This document shows, piece by piece, positions 51,618-61,281 of a stretch of 64,000 nt of DNA. Both the position numbers and the translations under genes were made by a program. The stretch lies in the NCBI RefSeq assembly GCF_030546575.1, contig NZ_JAUOTN010000005.1, positions 186,001 through 250,000 on the forward strand. Reading direction: 5' to 3'. Position 1 is the first letter of the stretch; each line of letters begins with the position of its first letter. Source of the DNA: Pontibacter coccineus (lineage in GTDB: Bacteria; Bacteroidota; Bacteroidia; Cytophagales; Hymenobacteraceae). Under the pieces are notes generated by a model. That model saw only the letters and a list, made by a program, of their open reading frames with translations, was not told where the DNA came from and made no database searches.

Positions 51618-52535
51618 TTAGTAGTTCAGAATCTCCAGAATACGGTTCAGTTCCTCCACCGACACAAACGGGATCTTGATCTCTCCCTTGCCGTCGTTGT
51701 TGGCCTTCACCAAAATTTTGGTACCAAATTGCGAAGAAAGCTTTTTCTCCACTCCCTTCAACTCATCATCATACTTGTTGAAGACCAGTTTTTGTTGCGG
51801 ATCCGGCTTTTTACTCGCATTTTGTACGTTGCGTACAAGCTCCTCCACCTTGCGCACCGATAGTTCTTCGGCTACCACTTTGCGGAAGATTTCGAGCTGC
51901 TTGTCGATGGTGTCGATGTTGATGAGCGCTCTGGCATGGCCCATGCTGATCACGTTGTCGCGCAGAGCGATCTGGATGTCTGGCGGCAGCTTGAGCAGGC
52001 GCAGGTAGTTCGTCACAGTCGTGCGCTTCTTGCCCACCCGGTCGCCAAGTTCTTCCTGCTTCAGGCTACACTCCGTGAGCAGGCGTTGGTAGGAGAGGGC
52101 AATCTCGATCGCGTTCAGGTTCTCGCGCTGAATGTTCTCGATCAGGGCCATCTCCAGCATCTGCTGGTCGTCGGCCTTGCGGATGTACGCCGGTATTTCG
52201 GTCAGCCCCGCCATTTTGGCGGCCTGGTAACGGCGCTCACCCGATATCAGCTGATACGTGTTCTGGTCAAGCTGACGAACGGTGATCGGCTGAATGATGC
52301 CCTGTATGCGGATAGACTCAGCCAGTTCCTCCAACGCCGTCTGGTCAAAGTGCGTGCGGGGCTGGAAGGGGTTCGTCTGTATTTGGTCAATGGCTATATC
52401 TGCGATGGTATTGACTTCGTTAATGGTGGTAGATTCGGCAGTTTTGCCGGTGTATTTGTTACCCTCCAGAAGAGAGCCAAGGCCCCGGCCGAGACCGCCT
52501 TTGCGTACTGCTGCTTGTTTCTTGTTGTCGGACAT
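51618..52535 (-). CDS. parB: Chromosome partitioning protein ParB
   Basis: A 305-residue parS-binding CTPase. IQTNPFQPRTHFDQTALEELAESIRIQGIIQPITVR is the N-terminal CTP-binding start, YQLISGERRYQAAKMAGL the GERR(F/Y)xA motif, and LKQEELGDRVGKKRTTVTNYLRLLKLP the helix-turn-helix. The C-terminal dimerisation region is present. It is 12 bases downstream of parA. No complete parS was found nearby, only half-sites. Confidence 0.96.
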   Translation of the reverse strand: MSDNKKQAAVRKGGLGRGLGSLLEGNKYTGKTAESTTINEVNTIADIAIDQIQTNPFQPRTHFDQTALEELAESIRIQGIIQPITVRQLDQNTYQLISGERRYQAAKMAGLTEIPAYIRKADDQQMLEMALIENIQRENLNAIEIALSYQRLLTECSLKQEELGDRVGKKRTTVTNYLRLLKLPPDIQIALRDNVISMGHARALINIDTIDKQLEIFRKVVAEELSVRKVEELVRNVQNASKKPDPQQKLVFNKYDDELKGVEKKLSSQFGTKILVKANNDGKGEIKIPFVSVEELNRILEILNY

Positions 52536-52547
52536 GTAATCGTAAGG

Positions 52548-53330
52548 TTATTTCGCCAGCGCAACGCTGTTCTTCTCTGCTATCTCGCGGGCGAGGTTCA
52601 GGTAGCTCATCGCGCCCTTGCTTTCAGCATCGTGCAACAGGGCAGGTATACCAAAGCTGGGCGACTCGCTCAACTTCACGTTTCTCGGGATGATCGTATC
52701 AAACACCATCTGCTGGAAGTGCGTCTGTACTTCTTCCACCACCTGGTTGCTCAGGCGCAGGCGCACGTCGTACATCGTCAGCAGAATGCCCTCTATGGCC
52801 AGCTCCGTGTTCAGGCGCGACTGAATGATCTTAATGGTATTCAGGAGTTTACCCAAACCTTCCAATGCAAAATACTCGCACTGTACCGGTATGATCACCG
52901 AGTCTGCCGCCGTCAGGGAGTTCACCGTGATCAGGCCAAGCGAAGGGGAGCAGTCGATGATGATGAAGTCGTATACCTCCTTGAGCGGAGCCAGTGCCTC
53001 GCGCATTTTCTCCTCCCGGTTCGGCACGTTGATCATCTCCACTTCAGCGCCCACCAGGTCGATGTGCGACGGGATCAGGTCCAGAAACTCGATGTTCGGC
53101 GAGTTCAGGATAATGTCCTGTATCGTCACATCTTCCACCATGCACTCGTAAATGCTGGTGGTAATACTGGCAGGGTCGAAGCCGAGTCCCGATGTGGCGT
53201 TGGCCTGTGGGTCTGCGTCAACCAGCAATGTCTTATATTCGAGGGCTGCCAGGCTCGCAGCCAGGTTTATGGCTGTGGTGGTCTTGCCTACGCCACCTTT
53301 TTGGTTTGCAACCGCTATTATCTTTCCCAT
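52548..53330 (-). CDS. parA: Chromosome partitioning ATPase ParA
   Basis: A 260-residue Walker-type ATPase that moves ParB-bound origins along the nucleoid. [25 protein letters not shown] is the deviant Walker A with the signature lysine, [19 protein letters not shown] is Walker B, and [14 protein letters not shown] the A' motif. An in-frame GGTATACC writes the Gly-Ile-Pro of the segment [21 protein letters not shown]. It lies 7 bases after the hydrolase gene, so the upstream promoter at about 54066 probably serves the whole operon. Confidence 0.97.
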   Translation of the reverse strand: MGKIIAVANQKGGVGKTTTAINLAASLAALEYKTLLVDADPQANATSGLGFDPASITTSIYECMVEDVTIQDIILNSPNIEFLDLIPSHIDLVGAEVEMINVPNREEKMREALAPLKEVYDFIIIDCSPSLGLITVNSLTAADSVIIPVQCEYFALEGLGKLLNTIKIIQSRLNTELAIEGILLTMYDVRLRLSNQVVEEVQTHFQQMVFDTIIPRNVKLSESPSFGIPALLHDAESKGAMSYLNLAREIAEKNSVALAK

Positions 53331-53337
53331 CTAAAAA

Positions 53338-54018
53338 TTATAGGTTTATAGTCTGACCTATCTCCATCAATATTAGTTCCTTGCCGGCCATTTGCGCCAC
53401 TTCCTTCACTTCCTGATGGTCTATCTGGATATAAGGAAAAGTATCGTAATGCATGCCGATCACCTGGTCTACCTGCACAAAGTCTGCCGCTACCAGGGCA
53501 TCGTGGATGTCCATGGTGAAGTTGTCGCCGATCGGCAACAGCGCAAAGTCCAGGTCAAACTGCTCAGGAATCAGCTTCATGTCGTAGGTAAGGGCCGTAT
53601 CGCCGGCAAAATAAAATGTCTGATTCTCTGTTTCCACCACAAATCCGCCTGCTATACCTGCGTAGGTTCCATCCGGCAAGGAGCTGGAATGCACGGCGTT
53701 CACCATCTTCACGGTGCCGAACGGCAGCGTTACCTTACCGCCAGTGTTCATCGGGTGGGTCTTTTCAATACCTTTATCCTCGTACCAGCTCGTGATCTCA
53801 AAATTGGCTACAATGGTGGCATCGTTGTTTTTGGCGATGCGCTCGGCATCGTGCACATGGTCCTGGTGGCCGTGTGAAAGCAGGATGTAATCTGCCTTGA
53901 TGCCGTCCACGTCAATATGTTTAGCCAGCTCGTTGGGAGAGATGAACGGGTCAAATAGAATGCGATGCTCACCGATTTTGAAAAGAAAGCAGGACTGTCC
54001 GTAATACGTTATTTCCAT
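53338..54018 (-). CDS. UPF0173 metal-dependent hydrolase (metallo-beta-lactamase fold)
   Basis: A 226-residue MBL-fold protein. LLSHGHQDHVHDAE carries the HxHxDH metal ligands, YAGDTALTYDMKLI the Asp ligand, and VIGMHYDTFPYI the last His. The start MEITYYGQSCFLFKIGEHRILFDPF is the UPF0173/YtkL pattern. The substrate is unknown. It is the first gene of an operon with parA-parB-DUF5683-dapB-lepB. Confidence 0.92.
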   Translation of the reverse strand: MEITYYGQSCFLFKIGEHRILFDPFISPNELAKHIDVDGIKADYILLSHGHQDHVHDAERIAKNNDATIVANFEITSWYEDKGIEKTHPMNTGGKVTLPFGTVKMVNAVHSSSLPDGTYAGIAGGFVVETENQTFYFAGDTALTYDMKLIPEQFDLDFALLPIGDNFTMDIHDALVAADFVQVDQVIGMHYDTFPYIQIDHQEVKEVAQMAGKELILMEIGQTINL

Positions 54019-54065
54019 AGTTTGGCATTATAATCTGTTAGCCCATTCCGGGTATAGAACTTTTA

Positions 54066-54073
54066 CAAAGATA
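54066..54073 (-). promoter_or_regulatory. Candidate promoter of the parAB-lepB operon
   Basis: CAAAGATA reads TATCTTTG on the minus strand, an exact TAnnTTTG box, 48 bases before the UPF0173 ATG. No good -33 box was found at 19 bases. Confidence 0.5.
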
Positions 54074-54211
54074 CAGTTTTTTGCACAGAACGTATGATGT
54101 TCCACGCCCGAAGAGGTATATTTTTATCCACGATTTCAGGGGTTATCCACATTCTGGGTAGGAGCGATGGAAAGGCGGTTGCTCAGGAGTTAAGCGCATT
54201 TTTAGCGGTCT

Positions 54212-54257
54212 AAAAGCAGGCGGGTCCGACTGCCTGATAAGCTGCCGGACCCGCCTG
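54212..54257 (-). terminator. Strong hairpin after the DUF2382 gene, probable terminator
   Basis: A 12-base-pair stem, CAGGCGGGTCCG (54217-54228) with CGGACCCGCCTG (54246-54257), loop of 17 bases. On the minus strand it is followed by only CTTTTAG, so termination may be inefficient. Confidence 0.6.
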
Positions 54258-54327
54258 TTCGTTGCTTCGTTTCCTATAAAACGTACCGTGGAACTATATT
54301 ATTTCAAACCAGCTCCTTTAAATGAGC

Positions 54328-54879
54328 TTAGCGCTCGGGCCTGTCAGGGTTGTTTCTCTTCCTCTCCACGCGTATTTCCTCGCGGAGCAGTTCGATGTGC
54401 TCTGTGTTGTGTTCTTCCGTACGACGCCTGGTTACGTGTATCTCTTCCACCACCAGCAGACGTTTTTCTACCACCAGCACTTCTTTCAGTACAGGTATAA
54501 TCATTTTGTCGCCTTCGTAACGCACGGGCGGGGGAGGTGTGTCTACATACTGGTTTATTTCAACGCGCTCTATTTCTGCCTCCTCGTGTATGATCGGCAG
54601 ATCCAGGTCTACATTTTCGCGGTGAACTTCCTTGGCAATGTGCACGCTGCCGGTTTCCCTTACTTCTTTTTCCACCAGCACCTGCTCTTCAATCACCGGT
54701 ATAGTCTTATTGTACGCGATATCGACATCCAGCTTTTCCCGGCCATGTGCATCCTGCATGTCCCGATCATCCGGAGGATAATTGGTATAGCCTTCGCGCA
54801 GTTTCTCGTCAAATTCCGATTTCAGTTTGTCTGTTTTCTTGCTCATAGTTTTTGGCTGTTTTTTGGGAGACTCGTTCAT
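54328..54879 (-). CDS. DUF2382 stress-associated protein, short form
   Basis: A 183-residue, highly charged protein composed of the YsnF/AvaK-type DUF2382 domain: GREKLDVDIAYNKTIPVIEEQVLVEKEVRETGSVHIAKEVHRENVDLDLPIIHEEAEIERVEINQYV. Alternating Glu/Lys/Val strands dominate. The family is linked to stress tolerance but has no known biochemical activity. A second ATG at 54846 (MSKKTDKLKSEFDEKL) is an alternative start. It is 150 bases downstream of a longer DUF2382 gene with its own terminator between. Confidence 0.85.
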   Translation of the reverse strand: MNESPKKQPKTMSKKTDKLKSEFDEKLREGYTNYPPDDRDMQDAHGREKLDVDIAYNKTIPVIEEQVLVEKEVRETGSVHIAKEVHRENVDLDLPIIHEEAEIERVEINQYVDTPPPPVRYEGDKMIIPVLKEVLVVEKRLLVVEEIHVTRRRTEEHNTEHIELLREEIRVERKRNNPDRPER

Positions 54880-54969
54880 ACAAGGTGCCCCGATGTTCTC
54901 ACTTTTTACGGGTATGGTAAGGTATAGTTCCTGGTCTACTGCTTGTTACAAAGCTTTCCTTCAGTCCAT

Positions 54970-55010
54970 AAAAAAGCAAGAGGCAGCCACCTGATGACTG
55001 CCTCTTGCCT
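54970..55010 (-). terminator. Intrinsic terminator after the long DUF2382 gene
   Basis: An 11-base-pair stem, GCAAGAGGCAG (54976-54986) with CTGCCTCTTGC (54998-55008), followed on the minus strand by a run of T, 21 bases after the stop at 55029. Confidence 0.9.
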
Positions 55011-55028
55011 TATCTAAAAAACTTATCC

Positions 55029-55862
55029 CTAAATGTTCCGAGGGTTACCGGGTTTGTTGCCCGGGTTACGAAGGTCCTGGTCTCTATTCCGATCTTGTTT
55101 GTCAATGTCCACATCCGTTTTGCGCACGGTTCCTCTTACGGTCTCGTCACGCTCCTCTGTGTGCTTGCTGATCTTTACCTCTTCCACAACGCGGGCCTCC
55201 TTGTTCACAACAGGCACCTCTGCGCGTTCTGTGATATTGATCTCACCTTCCTTAAAATTCTGGAAGTCACGGTCAGTGGCCGGACGGTTGACCTTGTTGC
55301 GTTCAATGTCAAGGTGTTCCTCCCGCAATCGCAGGTGTTCCTCTACCGGGCGCTCTACGATACGGCTTCTCATATGCACACCGCCACGTTCTACTTCACG
55401 TTTTCCAACGTTCAAGCGCTCTTCCATGATCGGAATCGTCTGGCTCGAGTCGCCGGTTTGTCCGGTTCTGGTCTGAGTTGTATCCTGTGGCGGCCTGTTC
55501 ATACCCGCCTGTGGACTCGCAGTCTCGTCTACATCCACGGCACCACAAGAATCCAGCACCGCGGCGGCCTGTTCAGCCTCTTGGCGGGAATCGGCATGCA
55601 CCGTTACCACCCAGCCTTTGCGGGCTGCCTGTGTGTGTTTGCTGGCATCGTCGTTCTGGCCAAATAATGATCCGAAGAAGCCGCTTACACTGTCATTGTC
55701 TCTATTTGTTGTGCTGCTGCCCACGTGCTTCGCTGAAGCGGAGGCAGGGTTTGCTATATCTACTTTATCACGGCCAATGTGGTGTGTGCTCTCTAGCTTT
55801 TGCACCGCAGCCTGTGCGTCTATACCTTCTTTAAAAATGCCTATTACGGTTTGTCGTTCCAT
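55029..55862 (-). CDS. General-stress-like plus DUF2382 two-domain protein
   Basis: A 277-residue protein. Residues 1-110 resemble the YflT/GSP17M general-stress domain (TVIGIFKEGIDAQAAVQKLESTHHIGRDKVDIA ... GWVVTVHADSRQEAEQAAAVLDSCGAVDVDE), and residues 140-235 are DUF2382 (IPIMEERLNVGKREVERGGVHMRSRIVERPVEEHLRLREEHLDIERNKVNRP). The last 40 residues are Arg/Asp/Asn-rich and disordered. The ATG at 55862 (MERQTVIGIF) is preferred over 55886. Co-occurrence with the short DUF2382 gene suggests a paralogous pair under stress control. Confidence 0.88.
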   Translation of the reverse strand: MERQTVIGIFKEGIDAQAAVQKLESTHHIGRDKVDIANPASASAKHVGSSTTNRDNDSVSGFFGSLFGQNDDASKHTQAARKGWVVTVHADSRQEAEQAAAVLDSCGAVDVDETASPQAGMNRPPQDTTQTRTGQTGDSSQTIPIMEERLNVGKREVERGGVHMRSRIVERPVEEHLRLREEHLDIERNKVNRPATDRDFQNFKEGEINITERAEVPVVNKEARVVEEVKISKHTEERDETVRGTVRKTDVDIDKQDRNRDQDLRNPGNKPGNPRNI

Positions 55863-56403
55863 AGTTGTGTGTATTATTTTGTACAAAGGAGTTCTTTTGC
55901 CTTCATTAAGCCTGGGGACTCCACGACCCAGATATTATCTTGGGAATCTTGTTCCCATTGTTTCGATTTAAGATCAAGACTACCACCAAGCCCTTGGCAT
56001 GAAAGGCAGTCCATGCGCTTTCTGTAAAATGTTGTGTTCAGGATACCTGATTTCTAAACTCTTACTGCAAGCCATTTCGTGCTTATATAGCCTGTTTTGA
56101 ATTAAAACTTATCGTAGTCAATAATTTAAAATTATTACTATATATGATATATTAGTATTACTTTTCAAATATGGCTCGTTGCCATGGCACTCTAATTTTT
56201 TACGGCCTGAACTGGGTTTAGTTATTGATTTCTCAAAACGGCAACAGGAGTTTGTCCTATATTTAAAACTAGTGTTATTAAGATACAGCTACTGAAAATG
56301 GGGCTGTCGCGGGAAGAGGCAACATTTCGGACTAGAGTATAGCAAGGACAGGGAAATGAAAAAAAATTGAGAACAGTGGCCGCTCTTGTTGATGACGCAG
56401 CAT
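55863..56403. other. Long A+T-rich spacer upstream of the DUF2382 pair
   Basis: 540 bases without a gene. It must contain the promoter of the stress genes. 56100-56160 is nearly pure A/T. A palindromic CCCAGATATTATCTTGGG lies near 55929. No riboswitch or small RNA was recognised. Confidence 0.6.
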
Positions 56404-56898
56404 TTATCGGATGGGCAGTCTTTTCTTCGCCTCTTCATCAGCTAAACCCATAAGCAGGGTGTGTACTTTCTCCTGGAAGTCCAGCAGGGGTTGCGGTCCT
56501 CCCTCTTCCTGCTTCACCCGCTTCACCTCTTTGCCAGCCTTATAGAACGTCGTGATCGTGGAGGGCATGTCGCTCCAGTTGGTAAGGTAGGTGTCCTGCA
56601 GCGAGGTATAGTTTAATTGAGACACTTCCTGCCGGAGCTCTTCCAATTGCCTGTTTGAGATCGTGAAAATAACCGTGTCCAGGACCGGAACATCGCTATA
56701 CCCAATGAAGCGGATGCTGCCACTTTCCATGATGGTCGCCTCGTAGGACGGGCAGGTACCGAGACAGGGCGTTTTCTGGAAATGAAGCAAAGGAGCATCC
56801 TGCGCCTGCACATGGCTTTTCTGAGCAGCACTGCAGCCAGACGCCAGGAGCAATCCCAGGCCAATTCCCAGTTTGAGCAGGTATAGCAGTGTGTGCAT
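56404..56898 (-). CDS. DUF6438 lipoprotein
   Basis: A 164-residue lipoprotein, signal LLKLGIGLGLLLASGC (Cys22). The mature part starts with LLHFQKTPCLGTCPSYEATIMESGSIRFIGY, the DUF6438 signature with a CxGxCPxY motif, and ends with a helical tail. The two cysteines may form a disulfide. Function unknown. It lies 14 bases downstream of another lipoprotein gene, forming a probable two-gene operon. Confidence 0.83.
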   Translation of the reverse strand: MHTLLYLLKLGIGLGLLLASGCSAAQKSHVQAQDAPLLHFQKTPCLGTCPSYEATIMESGSIRFIGYSDVPVLDTVIFTISNRQLEELRQEVSQLNYTSLQDTYLTNWSDMPSTITTFYKAGKEVKRVKQEEGGPQPLLDFQEKVHTLLMGLADEEAKKRLPIR

Positions 56899-56912
56899 GG
56901 CGGTTAGTTTTG

Positions 56913-57512
56913 TTATTGCCCCTGGGGTAGTTTACGGAATTTACCCGCTTCCAGCACATAGGCGGCCGGTTCGCAGTAGGGGCATTCCACATAGTTGTGG
57001 GACGAATCCGGTGGATTGACGATGAAGATGCGACTATCGGGGCTAAACTGGGCGCCTGTGCTGCTTTGTAACTTGTCTAGTATTTTGCCGTCCTGGCGGT
57101 CTATCACATAATGCTCCTGGCAAGTCGTGCCGCACTCCACGGTGACCACCGTATACCTGCCGGCAAAGTTTACGCCTTGTTTCAGGCCCTCCTGCAGGGC
57201 TTCGCGGAACTGAGAGGCATCTGCATGACTAGCTTCATCCAAAGGAGCCAGGCGGCCCCCGTAAGGCTCCTGCACCCGAAAAGCCTCGTCACTCTGGTAG
57301 GCATCCATCCGCAGGCGGTAGCGTTCGTATATTTCCGGGTTCTGTTCCAACGTGTCGGGCCCACGCAAGGAGTCGCGTTGCAGGCGCTCCTCCAGTTTCG
57401 GGTGTGTGCTGGCAATGGTCTTCTCTTCGTCTGTCTGTTGCTGACAGGCTGCTCCCAAAATGGCTACAAAGGACAAGGGCAGCAGGAGGTGGGGGAGTAT
57501 GTTCTTTCGCAT
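56913..57512 (-). CDS. Uncharacterised lipoprotein
   Basis: A 199-residue protein with lipoprotein signal LPLSFVAILGAAC (Cys23) and a mature region beginning QQQTDEEKTI. The segment GVNFAGRYTVVTVECGTTCQEHYVIDRQDGKIL recalls small secreted proteins with a conserved FAGxY...WGCGT-C-like block that I have seen in Proteobacteria and Bacteroidota. Two Cys pairs (CGTTC, CPYC) are present. No function can be assigned. First gene of a pair with the DUF6438 lipoprotein. Confidence 0.75.
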   Translation of the reverse strand: MRKNILPHLLLPLSFVAILGAACQQQTDEEKTIASTHPKLEERLQRDSLRGPDTLEQNPEIYERYRLRMDAYQSDEAFRVQEPYGGRLAPLDEASHADASQFREALQEGLKQGVNFAGRYTVVTVECGTTCQEHYVIDRQDGKILDKLQSSTGAQFSPDSRIFIVNPPDSSHNYVECPYCEPAAYVLEAGKFRKLPQGQ

Positions 57513-57563
57513 GGTATCTATATAGGTATAGGCCTATACGCAATACGGCGAATATGGTCAAAC

Positions 57564-57595
57564 AAAAAAGCCCCGAACTGCTTCGGGGCTTTTTT
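57564..57595. terminator. Intrinsic terminator of the pyrG-yidC unit
   Basis: A 14-base-pair stem, AAAAAAGCCCCGAA with TTCGGGGCTTTTTT, around CTGC. T-runs on both sides would work in either direction; it ends 22 bases before the yidC stop side at 57618. Confidence 0.93.
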
Positions 57596-57617
57596 ATCAG
57601 GTATAGTACATGGGTGC

Positions 57618-59459
57618 CTATTTCTTCAATTTCGGGTTGTTGCGGCGCTCCTGCTCTTTTTCGGATGCGGCACGCATGGCTTCCTGCATACGCTCCGTAA
57701 ACGACGGGCCTCCCGTTTTTTTCTTGTCTTTGCGCTTGTCGCGGTTTTCCTCCAGTTTGGCTCTGATCTTGCCTTCGTCCACAAACTTGCGCATAATCGC
57801 CATCTGACCGAAGGTGACCATGTTCGACACAAAGTAGTAGAAAGAAAGACCTGCCGGGAATGAGTTCAGCACGAACATGAAGATGAGCGGCATCATGTAC
57901 ATGTAGTACTTCATCGGGCCCTGCATCGAGACGTTCATCTGGTTGTTCGACCAGGTATAGAGGATCGTGGAAGCCGTCATCAGCAGCGTGAACATACTCA
58001 CGTGGTCGCCATAGAAAGGTATGGTAAACGGCAGGTTCACAAATACGTCATACGTTGAAAGGTCATCCGCCCACAGGAAAGCCTCCTGGCGCAGCTCAAT
58101 CGAGTTCGGGAAGAAGTTGAACATCGCAAACAGGATCGGGATCTGCAGTACCATCGGGATACAGCCGCTGAGCGGGTTGACGCCCATCTCGCCGTACAGC
58201 TTCATGGTTTCCATCTGTGTTTTCTGCATGTCGCCGTCGTTGCGCTCTTTTATGGCGTCAATTTCCGGTTTCAGCACCTTCATCTTCGCCATCGACATGT
58301 GCGACTTGTAGGTCAGGGGGAGGAGGATCAGCTTGATGTAGAGCACCAGCAGGATGATGATGATGCCGTAGCTGCCGATGTAGTTTTCCAGAAAGTCGAA
58401 GGCCGGGATGATGATCCACTTGTTCACATAGGAGAAAATGCCCCAGCCCAGGTCAAGGTTCTTGTTGAACTCGTTGCCCATGTGCTTGAGGATCTTGTAG
58501 TCGTTGGGGCCGAAGTAGAACGTAAACTCACCCTTGCCGCTCAGCAGGTCAGCCGTCGGGATCAGGATCTGGGAGTTCAGGGTTTTTACGATTGAAGTAT
58601 CCGCCGGATCGGTCACAGACTCCAGCTTGGCGCCCGCGAAGGTGTTGGTGGCGATGATGCCCGCCGTGAAGAAGTTCTGCTTGTTGGCCACCCACTTCAT
58701 TGGCTCCGAAACGGTCTCAGTTTCCGTGCCCTCCGAAATGGAGAGGTGATCGAAGCTCTCGTCAGCCGTGTAGTAGTTGATGGTGGACTTGGCCCGGTTA
58801 TGCGGCATGTCTTTTTCCAACTGCTTCAACTGGTCGTTCCAGGTCAAGGTCACGTTCTCGCCGCTGATCTGGTTGTTGAGGCCTTTGAAATCCAGTTTGT
58901 AGCCTACCTCAAAGCTGTTGTCGAACAAGGTATAGATCTGGTCAATGGTCTGCCCGTTGCCCAGGTCGGCGCGGTAGGTGATGGATTTGGCAGGCACATC
59001 GCCCACGTTCACCGTCTGCACTTCCGATGGTGAAAAATACAGGTCAGAGAGGCGGATGTTCTTGCCGTCATTCGTGGTGAACTGCACATCGGTCTTGCTG
59101 CTTTCCTTGTCAAAAAGCACCAGCGTATTGCCTTTGTAGTCTTTGTAATTCTTCAGGACCACTTCCTCTACCTGGCCGCCTTTGCTGTTGAAAGAAACGG
59201 TCATGTTCTGGTTTTCGAGGGTGGTGGTGCTGGCCTGGCCGGTTGCGGCTGCGCTGAAAGTACCCAGGGCGGCCGCACGGCGCACCTGCGCCAGCGAGTC
59301 GTCCTCGACTACAGCAGGCCCCACCTGCACCTGCTCTACCTTGGCTGTCTGGTCAAATGCCGGAGTGTTGGCTTCTTCGTTCGGACCCGCGAAGAAGAAG
59401 GAGTAAGCCAGCAGGAGCACGGCAATCAATCCAAAGCCAATAGCTTGATTTCTATCCAT
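57618..59459 (-). CDS. yidC: Membrane protein insertase YidC
   Basis: Inserts proteins into the inner membrane, with or without Sec. A first span at residues 7-24 (IGFGLIAVLLLAYSFFFAG) is followed by a large periplasmic beta domain (about 85-340) and a C-terminal five-span core (GIIIILLVLYIKLILLPLTYKSHMSMAKMKVLKPEIDAI ... NPLSGCIPMVLQIPILFAMFNFFPNSIELR). At 613 residues it is the long Gram-negative form. It lies 33 bases after pyrG. The basic C-terminal tail is ribosome-binding-like. Confidence 0.97.
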   Translation of the reverse strand: MDRNQAIGFGLIAVLLLAYSFFFAGPNEEANTPAFDQTAKVEQVQVGPAVVEDDSLAQVRRAAALGTFSAAATGQASTTTLENQNMTVSFNSKGGQVEEVVLKNYKDYKGNTLVLFDKESSKTDVQFTTNDGKNIRLSDLYFSPSEVQTVNVGDVPAKSITYRADLGNGQTIDQIYTLFDNSFEVGYKLDFKGLNNQISGENVTLTWNDQLKQLEKDMPHNRAKSTINYYTADESFDHLSISEGTETETVSEPMKWVANKQNFFTAGIIATNTFAGAKLESVTDPADTSIVKTLNSQILIPTADLLSGKGEFTFYFGPNDYKILKHMGNEFNKNLDLGWGIFSYVNKWIIIPAFDFLENYIGSYGIIIILLVLYIKLILLPLTYKSHMSMAKMKVLKPEIDAIKERNDGDMQKTQMETMKLYGEMGVNPLSGCIPMVLQIPILFAMFNFFPNSIELRQEAFLWADDLSTYDVFVNLPFTIPFYGDHVSMFTLLMTASTILYTWSNNQMNVSMQGPMKYYMYMMPLIFMFVLNSFPAGLSFYYFVSNMVTFGQMAIMRKFVDEGKIRAKLEENRDKRKDKKKTGGPSFTERMQEAMRAASEKEQERRNNPKLKK

Positions 59460-59492
59460 CTAATGAAAATAATAATTTGTTTAGGTTAATGC

Positions 59493-61109
<1,617 letters not shown>

Positions 61110-61131
61110 TTAGGTTAAACTTTATGGGCTA

Positions 61132-61139
61132 CAAAGGTA
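61132..61139 (-). promoter_or_regulatory. Candidate pyrG promoter
   Basis: CAAAGGTA reads TACCTTTG on the minus strand, an exact TAnnTTTG box 26 bases before the pyrG ATG. The -33 region is not convincing. Confidence 0.45.
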
Positions 61140-61226
61140 CAAGATATATTTGATTTTACGGTACCGTACCCCATTGTTCTGTTTTTTGCATAGGATATCT
61201 TAGTTAATATTCAACAGAAAGGGTAA

Positions 61227-61259
61227 ATAAAAAGCCCCGGCCAAGGTGGCCGGGGCTTT
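61227..61259 (-). terminator. Intrinsic terminator of the zinc metalloprotease gene
   Basis: A 13-base-pair stem, AAAGCCCCGGCCA (61231-61243) with TGGCCGGGGCTTT (61247-61259), with a T-rich minus-strand flank, 23 bases after the stop at 61282. Confidence 0.92.
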
Positions 61260-61281
61260 CGCTATCAATAAAACAGGAAAA

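Noticed and set aside
51936..53351. A 471-codon plus-strand open frame opposite parB and parA
   Set aside because: It is the antisense shadow of two certain genes; its translation is rich in Arg, His, Val and Gln with no domain, and G+C-rich antisense frames of this length are expected here.
54098..54294. Possible parS sites near parAB
   Set aside because: TGTTCCACG (54098-54106) and CGTGGAAC (54287-54294) are only half-sites about 180 bases apart; neither is a complete TGTTnCACGTGnAACA palindrome.
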